Shown one piece after another: positions 1 to 6,978 of a stretch of 32,466 nt of DNA (positions within the stretch are counted from its first letter, which is position 1; every line of letters starts with the position of its first letter). The notes under the pieces are model-generated. The model searched no databases. It was not told the DNA's origin and was given only the letters and a program-made list of their open reading frames with translations. This DNA is from an uncultured Lachnospiraceae bacterium (GTDB taxonomy: Bacteria; Bacillota; Clostridia; Lachnospirales; Lachnospiraceae): NCBI GenBank assembly GCA_944383965.1, contig CALWRQ010000020.1, forward strand, positions 1 through 32,466. Direction: 5' to 3'. The translations under genes were made by a program, and so were the position numbers.

Positions 1-324
1 GCGACTCTGGGATATGCCAGTGAGGTGGTTCTGCAGAAGGATAAGACGGGAATCGGAGAGGACGCCGTATCTGCGGTTATTCCTCAGGCCAATATCTACA
101 TGCCTTTTGCAGAGCTGGTGGATATTGAGAAGGAGATCGAACGTCTGAAAAATGAGGAGAAGCGTCTGGCCGGTGAATTGGCTCGGGTAAACGGCATGCT
201 GAATAATGAAAAATTCATGAGCCGGGCTCCGGAAGCCAAGGTCGCTGAGGAAAGAGCAAAGCTTGAGAAATATACGCATATGATGGATCAGGTAAAGGAG
301 CGTCTGGCTCAGCTGGGAAAATAA
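1..324 (+). CDS. valS: Valyl-tRNA synthetase, C-terminal end (partial)
   Basis: Only the last ~107 codons are in the window; the reading frame is open to base 1. The visible part holds a stretch ending in MPFAELVDIEKEIERL, followed by a charged helical segment (KNEEKRLAGELARVNGMLNNEKF) and a KVAEERAKLEKY helix. This is the C-terminal coiled-coil arm typical of bacterial ValRS, which contacts tRNA-Val. The enzyme charges tRNA-Val with valine in the cytoplasm. The catalytic domain lies upstream of the window, so identification rests on this tail, which is distinctive. The stop codon is followed by a strong hairpin that overlaps the convergent regulator gene. Confidence 0.93.
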   Translation, partial: ATLGYASEVVLQKDKTGIGEDAVSAVIPQANIYMPFAELVDIEKEIERLKNEEKRLAGELARVNGMLNNEKFMSRAPEAKVAEERAKLEKYTHMMDQVKERLAQLGK

Positions 325-351
325 TCATTCAGAAGACAGAAAAATGAAAAG

Positions 352-406
352 AGCTGCGGAGGCATCACTTTCCGGAAACGGAAATGTGATGCTTCCGCAG
401 CTTTTT
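352..406. terminator. Bidirectional intrinsic terminator between valS and the sigma-54 regulator
   Basis: A perfect 17-bp stem (352-368 pairs with 386-402, AGCTGCGGAGGCATCAC and its complement) encloses a 17-nt loop. It is followed by TTTTT on the plus strand and preceded by an A-rich run (341-350), which acts as the U-tract in the opposite direction. Most of the stem lies in the final codons of the minus-strand gene that ends at 365, so it can stop transcripts from both sides. Confidence 0.9.
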
Positions 407-1351
407 GATTAAAAGAGGAAGTTCCAGTTCCAGGGCCTGGGCGGCGGCTTCCAGGGAAGGAGCTTCCATAAGAGCCTTTCGCAGGTATTCCCCCTCAAAC
501 TGGAAGACAGCCTGGGAGAGCGGGAGCAGGGCAGGAGCAGGAGGAGGAGCCGGCTCCGGAAGCAGAGGAGCAAACCGGTAATTCTTCGCCAGGATTTCCT
601 CCGTGACCGTTTCATGGTCTTCCAGTACGTAGAGCCGTTCCATGAAGTTCTGGACCTCTCTCACATTTCCGGACCAGGGCCTGCTCACAAGAAAACGGAC
701 GGCATCCTCTGAGAGCTGCAGCGTGCGGCTGAATTTCCGGGAGTACCGGGAGGAAAAATAGGAAATAAGGCCTTCCAGATCCAGCGGGCGGCTGGAAAGA
801 GGAAGAGTCTTTAAAGAGATTACGGATAAGCGGTAATACAGATCCAGCCGGAACGAGCCCTGGGCCGTCATCTGCTCCAGATCCTGATTGGTGGCGCAGA
901 TCAGCCGGAAATCGATCTCGCGGTTTTCGCCGGAGCCGACGCTGCGGACGGTGCGGTCCTGGACCAGCTGGAGAAGCTTGGTCTGAAGATTCAGATCCAG
1001 TTCGCCGATCTCATCCAGGAACAGGGTTCCTCCGGATGCCTCTGAAGCCAGTCCTTTCCGGCCGCCGGCCTGGTTTCCCGTAAAGGTTCCGGGAGCATAG
1101 CCGAACAGCTCCGACTCAAACAGTTCGGCAGGGATAGAGCTGCAGTTTATGTGAACAAAGGGACCGCCGGACCGGGGGCTGTGGCGGTGGATATAGGAAG
1201 CCAGGTAGTCTTTTCCTGTGCCGGAATCACCGATGATCAGAATGTTGGCATCGGAAGAGGCGGCAGACAGAGCATCTGCAAAAAGCTTGACAGTAGAAGG
1301 ATCTCTGGCGATGATCCCTTCTTCTTCAAGAGAAGAGGCAAAAACGTGCAT
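365..1351 (-). CDS. Sigma-54-dependent transcriptional activator without sensor domain
   Basis: About 328 residues: a bacterial enhancer-binding protein reduced to the AAA+ ATPase and a C-terminal DNA-binding region. Visible motifs (numbered from the ATG at 1354): Walker A GDSGTGKD (42-49), the sigma-54-contacting loop as GTFTGN (89-94) instead of GAFTGA, Walker B GTLFLDEIGEL (109-119), sensor-I N in CATNQ, arginine fingers in RLDLYYR (169-175), SGNVRE sensor II, then a Pro-rich linker and a Fis-like helix-turn-helix. The usual LRER after the fingers is LSSR. There is no receiver, PAS or GAF domain. AAAGGA lies 7 nt before the second ATG (1351), the preferred start; 1354 is also possible. It lies 59 nt downstream of the PAS activator and is probably co-transcribed with it. 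Confidence 0.88.
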   Translation of the reverse strand: MHVFASSLEEEGIIARDPSTVKLFADALSAASSDANILIIGDSGTGKDYLASYIHRHSPRSGGPFVHINCSSIPAELFESELFGYAPGTFTGNQAGGRKGLASEASGGTLFLDEIGELDLNLQTKLLQLVQDRTVRSVGSGENREIDFRLICATNQDLEQMTAQGSFRLDLYYRLSVISLKTLPLSSRPLDLEGLISYFSSRYSRKFSRTLQLSEDAVRFLVSRPWSGNVREVQNFMERLYVLEDHETVTEEILAKNYRFAPLLPEPAPPPAPALLPLSQAVFQFEGEYLRKALMEAPSLEAAAQALELELPLLIKKLRKHHISVSGK

Positions 1352-1377
1352 CATACGTTCCTTTCATAAAACAGTTC

Positions 1378-1422
1378 ATTCCGTACCGGATACCCGATAC
1401 GGAAAAATGATCAGATTCCGTA
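1378..1422. repeat. Triple ATTCCGTA/TACGGAA repeat between the two activator genes
   Basis: ATTCCGTA occurs at 1378-1385 and again at 1415-1422; the inverse TACGGAA lies between them at 1398-1404. In the minus-strand transcript this gives three consecutive arms able to form two mutually exclusive hairpins. The first arm is in the last codons of the upstream gene. It could equally be a set of protein binding sites. No T-run follows, so it is not a simple terminator. Confidence 0.5.
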
Positions 1423-2811
1423 TTTTTTCCGCTTTTTGGATAAAGTGGAAATGTCAATCCCCATGGCCCGAGCAGCAGCCGTAGTGGACCCGTGCAGCTG
1501 CAGGGCCTGCTGGATCAGAGAGATTTCCATCGCTTCCGTGGCTTCCTTCAGGTTCAGGCTGCCGGATGTCTGACGGTTCCATTTTTCGCGGGATGATATT
1601 TTCTGAAGAAAGGACGGAGGAAGCTGGTCAGGAGTGATGAAGCTGTCTGTGCTTACGACTACCACCGACTCCACCATATGGCTCAGCTCCCGGATGTTTC
1701 CCGGCCACCGGTATGCCATGAAGCAGTCGATGGTGCTTCGGGACATAACCTTTTTATAACCGTATTTTTCGTTGAATTTCCTGAGAAATTTATCAACCAG
1801 CAGAGGAATTTCCACAGTCCGTTCTCTCAGAGGGGGAATTTCCACGGAGACCACATTCAGGCGGTAATACAGATCCAGTTGGAATTCTCCCTTTTTCACC
1901 ATTTCTTCCAGATTTCTGTTGGTAGCAGAGATGAAACGTACGTCCAGGGGAATGGATTTTGAGGAACCCAGGCGCCTCAGGCTTTTATCCTGAAGGACCT
2001 GGAGAAGTTTGGCCTGCATATCCAGGCTGAGTTCGCCAACTTCATCCAGAAAGAGAGTTCCTTCATTAGCCAGCTCAATCAGTCCGCATTTTCCCGTTTT
2101 CAGAGCACCCGTAAACGCTCTCGGTTCATAACCGAACAGCTCACTTTCGAACAGGCTTTTCGGGATGGAGGCCAGGTTCACATGAATGAAGTTCTTTTCC
2201 TTCCTGCTGCTGATGGAATGAAGGAATTTGGCATACACATCCTTTCCTACTCCGGATTCTCCTAGGATCATTACGGAAGTGTCTACTGCCGCCAGACGCC
2301 CGGCAATGCCATAGAGCTGCTTCATGCGATAGTCGGAGACCACGATGTCTTTGGGAAGAAGGGACTGGACCAGAATGGCACTTAACTGGGATTCCAGAGC
2401 GTGAGTCTTGGCATTTAACTGTTTCAGCTGCCCTTCCATTCGAACAGACTCGCTGCAGTTGGTGATGGAATAAACCAGATATTCGATGGGGCCGTTTTCT
2501 CCGGAGCGTATGGGAGTCGCTGTTGTGGCAATAAAATCATTGCTTACATATTTCACCACATCTGTAAATTCTTTTCCGGTTTCCATTACATGATCGATGA
2601 TGTATCCGCCTGAAAGTCCCACCAGTTTCTGCTGGGAAATCAGCCGGATGTCCTGACCGATCATGGAGCGGATATCAAAACCGGCCAGTTCGCTGTAATA
2701 GCGGTTTCCCCATAAAATCCGTCCGGAAGCATCACTGATAATAATTCCCAGCTTGCAGCTGTCAAAAAGACTAGTTAATAATTCGTCAATATGAAGGGGG
2801 TTTTCTAACAT
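1411..2811 (-). CDS. PAS-domain sigma-54-dependent transcriptional activator
   Basis: 466 residues from the ATG at 2811, which has GGAGGAG 4-5 nt upstream; an extension to 2844 is open but has no such site and would run through a palindrome. Order: PAS sensor (about 8-118, with LGIIISDASGRILWGNRYY), helical linker (125-150), AAA+ domain with Walker A GESGVGKD (184-191), RAFTGA (231-236) in place of GAFTGA, Walker B GTLFLDEVGEL (251-261), YRWPGNIREL sensor II, and a Fis-like HTH (about 425-466). The first arginine-finger position is Gln311 (QLDLYYR); the second is Arg317. It is divergent from the acyl-CoA operon that starts with a sigma-54 promoter, so it is the obvious candidate activator. 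The PAS ligand cannot be read from sequence. Confidence 0.93.
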   Translation of the reverse strand: MLENPLHIDELLTSLFDSCKLGIIISDASGRILWGNRYYSELAGFDIRSMIGQDIRLISQQKLVGLSGGYIIDHVMETGKEFTDVVKYVSNDFIATTATPIRSGENGPIEYLVYSITNCSESVRMEGQLKQLNAKTHALESQLSAILVQSLLPKDIVVSDYRMKQLYGIAGRLAAVDTSVMILGESGVGKDVYAKFLHSISSRKEKNFIHVNLASIPKSLFESELFGYEPRAFTGALKTGKCGLIELANEGTLFLDEVGELSLDMQAKLLQVLQDKSLRRLGSSKSIPLDVRFISATNRNLEEMVKKGEFQLDLYYRLNVVSVEIPPLRERTVEIPLLVDKFLRKFNEKYGYKKVMSRSTIDCFMAYRWPGNIRELSHMVESVVVVSTDSFITPDQLPPSFLQKISSREKWNRQTSGSLNLKEATEAMEISLIQQALQLHGSTTAAARAMGIDISTLSKKRKKYGI

Positions 2812-2826
2812 TTTTCTCCTCCAATG

Positions 2827-2844
2827 TTGATAAAAAAGTATCAA
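2827..2844. promoter_or_regulatory. Inverted repeat TTGATA-N6-TATCAA, candidate activator or operator site
   Basis: Perfect 6-bp arms (2827-2832 and 2839-2844) around AAAAAG. It lies just upstream of the PAS-activator ribosome binding site and about 235 bp upstream of the sigma-54 promoter, a distance usual for enhancer sites of this activator class. Binding by the activator, and possible autoregulation, are inferred. Confidence 0.5.
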
Positions 2845-2859
2845 GGTCAGCCGACCGAC

Positions 2860-2877
2860 TTTTGAAATTAATCAAAA
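2860..2877. promoter_or_regulatory. Inverted repeat TTTTGA-N6-TCAAAA, second candidate upstream activating site
   Basis: Perfect 6-bp arms (2860-2865 and 2872-2877) around AATTAA. Its centre is 33 bp, close to three helical turns, from the centre of the TTGATA/TATCAA repeat, and it shares TTGA/TCAA half-sites with it, though with a shorter gap between them. Further AATCAA half-sites follow at 2910, 2971 and 3005. The assignment is by position and symmetry only. Confidence 0.45.
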
Positions 2878-3068
2878 CCTGGTTTAAAAATAGCAGAAAA
2901 TCGGAAAAAAATCAACAGCAGACAGGAGAAACGGAAGGGGATCAGTCCTTCTTTTTTGGTATGAAAAAAAAATCAAAAAAAATCAGGGGAGAAAAAGCCA
3001 GGAAAATCAAGGATTTTTCTGTTCTGGAAAAGAAAAGACCCGAGAAAATTGTTATTTAATTCTCAATC
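2878..3068. promoter_or_regulatory. A-tract-rich looping region between candidate enhancer and sigma-54 promoter
   Basis: This gene-free stretch is strikingly purine- and A-rich on the plus strand, with A-runs of 4 to 9 (for example 2904-2911, 2964-2972, 2975-2982, 2992-2996, 3003-3006) and a short inverted repeat AAAATC-N3-GATTTT (3003-3017). Such tracts can bend DNA, which would help an upstream-bound activator reach the sigma-54 holoenzyme. A Lys-rich 65-codon open frame across it is not credible as a gene. Confidence 0.45.
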
Positions 3069-3084
3069 TGGCACGGAAATTGCA
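3069..3084 (+). promoter_or_regulatory. Sigma-54 (RpoN) -24/-12 promoter of the acyl-CoA operon
   Basis: TGGCAC (3069-3074), 5 nt, TTGCA (3080-3084): an exact match to the TGGCAC-N5-TTGC consensus, giving a predicted start of transcription near 3095. It lies 64 bp before the first gene, which has GGAGG before its ATG. Two sigma-54 activators are encoded next to it. The leader contains a small CCGCC/GGCGG hairpin (3113-3126). Confidence 0.93.
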
Positions 3085-3147
3085 GAATAAGAATGTGAAG
3101 ATCATAACAGGGCCGCCGGAGGGCGGAGTTCTGGAAGGAGGAAATAT

Positions 3148-4302
3148 ATGAACAAATATATGCTGACAGAAGACCAGCTGATGATTCAGGAGCTGGCAAA
3201 GAAGTTTGCGGACGAGGTGGTAGCTGCTACAGTGACCGATCTGGACCAGCGGCATGCATTTCCGGAAGAGGAAGTGAAGCAGTGCGGAGAAATGGGATTT
3301 CTCGGCGTCTGTGTGCCGGAACAGTACGGCGGAGCGGGAATGGACCATTTGAGTGATATTCTTGTGATGGAGCAGATCGCCCGTCATTCTTCTTCCCTGG
3401 CTTCCATCATCGATGCTCATGCTTCTTTGGGAAGTATGCCCCTTCTCATGGCAGGAACAGAAGAGCAGAAACAGAAGTATCTGGTTCCAGCAGCTCAGGG
3501 AAAGACCCTGTGCGCGTTTGCTCTTACGGAGCCCCAGTCCGGTTCCGATGCTGCTCAGATCCGCACGACGGCAGTTCTGGACGGTGACGAGTGGGTGATC
3601 AACGGCTCCAAGGCATTTATCACGAACAGTACATACGCATCCACGTTCCTTGTGGCGGCAAAGACGGATCCGGAGGCAAAGGGAAGCAGAGGAATTTCCA
3701 TCTTTATCGTTCCCGCCGGACTTCCGGGATTTGAGATCGGAAAACCGGAAGAGAAGATGAGCAACCGCAGTTCCTATTCCTGCCCGCTGTCCTTTACAGA
3801 TGTGAGGATTCCCAAAGAGAATCTGGTGGGAGAGCTGAACAGAGGTTTCCCGCTGTTCATGAAATGCGTGGACGACGGCCGGGTTGCCATTTCCGCAGTG
3901 GCAGTAGGAATGGCTCAGGGAGTTTTAGAGAGAGCAGCCAAGTATTCCAAGGAAAGAGTGACGTTCGGCCATCCGATCTGTGAAAACCAGGCAATTTCCT
4001 TCAAACTGGCTGAAATGGCTACGGAGATCGAGGTAGCCAGAGCCATGCTGTATCAGACGGCCCGCATGAGCGACAACGGAGTGCCGTTCAGCAAAGAGGC
4101 GACCATGTGCAAGATGTTCTGCTCTGAGATGTGCGTAAGAGTGTGCGATATGGGTCTGCAGATCATGGGCGGCTACGGCCTGTGCAATGAGTATGAGGTG
4201 GAGCGGTTCTACCGGGATGCCAAGCTCCTTACCATCGGAGAAGGAACTTCCGAAATCTGCCGTATGGTAGTAGGGCGCCATGTGCTGAAGGAACTGGAAT
4301 AA
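3148..4302 (+). CDS. Acyl-CoA dehydrogenase (short-chain/butyryl-CoA type)
   Basis: 384 residues, the normal length for the family. This flavoprotein interconverts acyl-CoA and 2-enoyl-CoA and exchanges electrons with EtfAB. Visible signatures: FALTEPQSGSDA (FAD/substrate loop, about 124-135), the VINGSKAFITN strand, RVTFGHPICENQAISFKLAEM, QIMGGYG and the C-terminal IGEGTSEI, whose Glu365 is in the position of the catalytic base of short-chain enzymes. A strong GGAAGGAGG precedes the ATG. It is the first gene behind the sigma-54 promoter, and etfBA are last in the same run, so the partners are co-expressed. The physiological direction (oxidation, or reduction of enoyl-CoA) cannot be told from sequence. 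Confidence 0.93.
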   Translation: MNKYMLTEDQLMIQELAKKFADEVVAATVTDLDQRHAFPEEEVKQCGEMGFLGVCVPEQYGGAGMDHLSDILVMEQIARHSSSLASIIDAHASLGSMPLLMAGTEEQKQKYLVPAAQGKTLCAFALTEPQSGSDAAQIRTTAVLDGDEWVINGSKAFITNSTYASTFLVAAKTDPEAKGSRGISIFIVPAGLPGFEIGKPEEKMSNRSSYSCPLSFTDVRIPKENLVGELNRGFPLFMKCVDDGRVAISAVAVGMAQGVLERAAKYSKERVTFGHPICENQAISFKLAEMATEIEVARAMLYQTARMSDNGVPFSKEATMCKMFCSEMCVRVCDMGLQIMGGYGLCNEYEVERFYRDAKLLTIGEGTSEICRMVVGRHVLKELE

Positions 4303-4329
4303 ATCGGGAGAGCAGAAGGGAGAATGACC

Positions 4330-4800
4330 ATGAAACGTTCTTTTATGTATTTAAGTGAATTTCATGTGGGGGATAAATTTACCACGCTGGCAAAAACTGT
4401 GACAGAGACGGATGTGGTTCTGTTTGCAGGGATCACAGGGGACAACAATCCCATTCATACAGACCGCACCTATGCAGAGAGCCTTCCGTTCAAGAGCAGA
4501 ATCGCCCACGGACTTCTGGGTGCAGGAATCGCCACAGGCCTCTGGGGGAGAATGGGCCTGGTGGACGGATCCGCGATCGCTGCGCTGAGTACGGAGTGGA
4601 AATTTGTCGGAGCGATCAAAATCGGCGATACCATCCACTGTGAGGTGGAGGTGCTGGAAGCAAAGCGTTCCAAGTCCAAGCCTGACAGGGGAATCCTGAA
4701 TATTCAGTATACGATTCTGAACCAGAACAATGAGGTGTGCCAGGTCGGAAGCATGACAACCATGCTCTACTGGAGCGACCCGGCAGAGGCGGAAAAATAA
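4330..4800 (+). CDS. MaoC-family (R)-specific enoyl-CoA hydratase
   Basis: About 156 residues with a single hot-dog domain. The hydratase motif FAGITGDNNPIHTD holds the expected catalytic Asp and His (residues 40 and 45 when counted from the upstream ATG at 4324). The family adds water to 2-enoyl-CoA to give (R)-3-hydroxyacyl-CoA, or does the reverse. The ATG at 4330 is chosen because GGGAG (4318-4322) is 7 nt away, against only 1 nt for 4324. It follows the dehydrogenase by 27 nt, so its enoyl-CoA substrate or product is shared with that enzyme. R-specificity follows from the MaoC fold and is not proven here. Confidence 0.9.
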   Translation: MKRSFMYLSEFHVGDKFTTLAKTVTETDVVLFAGITGDNNPIHTDRTYAESLPFKSRIAHGLLGAGIATGLWGRMGLVDGSAIAALSTEWKFVGAIKIGDTIHCEVEVLEAKRSKSKPDRGILNIQYTILNQNNEVCQVGSMTTMLYWSDPAEAEK

Positions 4801-4811
4801 GTGAGAAAAAA

Positions 4812-4846
4812 GCAGTCCGGCAGCGGGAAACAGCCGGCCGGACTGC
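4812..4846 (+). other. Intercistronic hairpin between maoC and SDR genes
   Basis: GCAGTCCGGC (4812-4821) pairs perfectly with GCCGGACTGC (4837-4846) around a 15-nt loop. No T-run follows, so it is unlikely to be a terminator. It sits in the widest gap inside the operon (90 nt) and may set mRNA processing or relative expression of the genes on each side. Confidence 0.6.
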
Positions 4847-4890
4847 CCGGGAAACCGGAGCGGCAGAACAGAAAAGGAGAAGATAAGAAT

Positions 4891-5640
4891 ATGGAAATCA
4901 GACGGTATGAAAATAAAGTAGCTTTGGTAACAGGAGCAGCAAATGGAATCGGTCTCTGCATGGTAAAGAGACTGGTGGAAGAGGGAGCCAAGGTGGCAGC
5001 TCTGGACATTGAACTGGAGAATATGGAGAAGGAATATGCAGGGATGGAAGATGTGCTGTGTCTGGCCTGTGATGTGACCAAAAAGAGCGAAGTGGTCAAT
5101 GCGGTTCAGGCAGCTCTCGACCGGTTCGGACGGATCGATGTGCTGTTCAGCAACGCAGGAATTATCGGCAGGCAGAGCCTTCTGGAGACCACAGAGGAAA
5201 TGTGGAGAAAAGTACTGGATGTCAATCTGACAGGAACCTTTTTCGTCAATCAGGCTGTGCTGCAGTCCATGGTGGACAGAGGGATCAAAGGCGCTGTGGT
5301 AAATACCAGCTCCATTGCATCCAGCATCGTATCCACCTGTACGGGAGCCTACAGCGCCAGCAAGGGAGGCGTTACACAGTTTACAAAGTTTGCGGCTCTG
5401 GAGATGGCGCCTTACGGAATCCGTGTAAATGCCATCGGACCTGGCACCAGTGTGACCAGAATCACGGAAGGCACCCGCTTTAATAAAGAAAGATGCGAAA
5501 AGTTCCTTCAGAATATTCCCATGGGACGTTTCGGAGAGCCGGAAGAGGCTGCAGCTGCAGCACTGTATCTGGGCTCTGATGATGCCGGCTATATTACAGG
5601 AGTTACCCTTCTGGAAGACGGCGGATTTTCCTTATTCTAA
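4891..5640 (+). CDS. Short-chain dehydrogenase/reductase (3-hydroxyacyl type)
   Basis: 249 residues from the ATG at 4891, which has AAGGAGA 10 nt upstream; an open extension to 4801 runs through a hairpin and carries no homologous sequence. Classical SDR features: TGAANGIG cofactor loop (14-21), Asp39 at the end of beta-2 (favouring NAD(H) over NADP(H)), NAG (88-90), Ser141, and Tyr154-x3-Lys158 in YSASK. It ends in the SDR tetramer tail GITGVTLLEDGG-like segment. In this setting it most likely oxidises a 3-hydroxy acid or 3-hydroxyacyl-CoA to the 3-oxo form. FabG-like reductase or free 3-hydroxybutyrate dehydrogenase are alternatives that sequence alone does not separate. Confidence 0.9.
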   Translation: MEIRRYENKVALVTGAANGIGLCMVKRLVEEGAKVAALDIELENMEKEYAGMEDVLCLACDVTKKSEVVNAVQAALDRFGRIDVLFSNAGIIGRQSLLETTEEMWRKVLDVNLTGTFFVNQAVLQSMVDRGIKGAVVNTSSIASSIVSTCTGAYSASKGGVTQFTKFAALEMAPYGIRVNAIGPGTSVTRITEGTRFNKERCEKFLQNIPMGRFGEPEEAAAAALYLGSDDAGYITGVTLLEDGGFSLF

Positions 5641-5661
5641 AACCGGGGAAGGTGAAACGAT

Positions 5662-6960
5662 ATGGACTGGAAAGAAAAATACAAAGATAAACTGTGCACG
5701 GCTGAGGAAGCGGTGTCCCATGTGGCGTCCGGAGATAAAATCATATTCGGCGACTGGGTGAGCGAACCTCCGGCACTGGTAGCGGCTCTGGTAGCCAGAT
5801 ATGAGGAACTGGAAGGGGTGGAGATCATCCACGGCATGAGCCCGGGACCGAACGCTTATGTGGAGCCGGAATATGAAGGACATTTTCACCATACTTCACT
5901 GTTTATCGGACCCAAGACGAGAAAGGCCTATGCAGAGAAACGGATCGACTATATAGGCGGAACGCCGTTCCATCTGTGGCCGGATATGTTTGCGAAAAAT
6001 CCGGATCTGAATCCTCACTGGGCCTTTATCCAGCTTTCCGAACCGGATGAAGAGGGAATGTGCAGTTTCGGAAATGCCTGCTGCTTTTCCGAACCGGCTG
6101 CAAGAACGGCAGACCGGATCATCGCGCAGATCAATCCCAGGATGCCGTATCTGGGAGGAAAAAAGATTTCCCTGGACCGGATCGACTACCTGGTAGAGGA
6201 AGAGACGCCTCTTTACACCATCGGAAGGGCGCAGATCGACCAGAAAATCCAGACCATTGCAGACTATGTGGCTGATCTGGTAGAGGACGGAGCCACCCTT
6301 CAGCTGGGAATCGGAGCGCTTCCCGACGCGATCGCAAGGAACCTGATGAACAAGAAGGATCTGGGGGTCCATTCAGAGACTCTGACAGAGGCCATGATGG
6401 AGCTGGTTCAGGCCGGTGTGATCAACAACAGCAGAAAAACCATCAATCCCGGCGTATGTGTGGGAGCACAGGCAGCCGGTTCCGAGGAGTTTTACCGGTT
6501 TATTCACAACAATCCGGCTTTCGCCGTTTACCCTGTGGATTATGTGAATGATCCTTATGTGGTGGGGCAGAACTATAAACAGACCTCCATTAATTCCTGC
6601 ATGGGAGCGGATCGTACGGGCCAGGTAATCTCTGAAACAGTGGGTGGAAAGCAGTACAGCGGAATCGGCGGCCAGCTGGACCATGTAAGAGGCGCTCAGC
6701 TTTCCAAAGGTGGAAAATCCATACTGACTCTGAACTCCACAGCCAAGGGTGATACCATCTCCAAAATCGTTCCCTGGTTCGCACCCGGGAATGTAACAAC
6801 CGTGTCCCGCTATGACGTGCAGTACGTAGTAACAGAATACGGGGTAGCCGATCTGAAATATAAGACAGAGAGGCAGAGGGCACAGGCGCTGATCGCCATT
6901 GCTCATCCGAAATTCAGAGACGAGCTGACGTTCCAGGCAAAGAAAATGGGAATTCTGTAG
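5662..6960 (+). CDS. Acetyl-CoA hydrolase/transferase family CoA-transferase (4-hydroxybutyrate CoA-transferase type)
   Basis: 432 residues, usual for the Cat2/AbfT class. It moves CoA from a donor such as acetyl-CoA to an organic acid through a glutamyl-CoA thioester. Visible landmarks are the LQLGIGALPDA loop (213-223), the LGVHSET segment with the likely catalytic Glu239, the SGIGGQLDHVRGA motif, and TEYGVADL near the C-terminus. It follows the SDR by 21 nt and precedes the permease by 18 nt. It is therefore expected to activate the imported acid or release the acyl product, keeping the thioester energy. Exact acyl specificity (butyrate, 3- or 4-hydroxybutyrate, crotonate) is unknown. Confidence 0.9.
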   Translation: MDWKEKYKDKLCTAEEAVSHVASGDKIIFGDWVSEPPALVAALVARYEELEGVEIIHGMSPGPNAYVEPEYEGHFHHTSLFIGPKTRKAYAEKRIDYIGGTPFHLWPDMFAKNPDLNPHWAFIQLSEPDEEGMCSFGNACCFSEPAARTADRIIAQINPRMPYLGGKKISLDRIDYLVEEETPLYTIGRAQIDQKIQTIADYVADLVEDGATLQLGIGALPDAIARNLMNKKDLGVHSETLTEAMMELVQAGVINNSRKTINPGVCVGAQAAGSEEFYRFIHNNPAFAVYPVDYVNDPYVVGQNYKQTSINSCMGADRTGQVISETVGGKQYSGIGGQLDHVRGAQLSKGGKSILTLNSTAKGDTISKIVPWFAPGNVTTVSRYDVQYVVTEYGVADLKYKTERQRAQALIAIAHPKFRDELTFQAKKMGIL

Positions 6961-6978
6961 GGAGAAGGAGACATAGAC

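Noticed and set aside
2862..3059. 65-codon Lys-rich open frame in the sigma-54 control region
   Set aside because: It comes from A-tracts, lacks a ribosome binding site and lies over the promoter-proximal looping region.
4801..4890. 30-residue N-terminal extension of the SDR
   Set aside because: It would translate an intercistronic hairpin; the ATG at 4891 starts just before the conserved first strand and has AAGGAGA.
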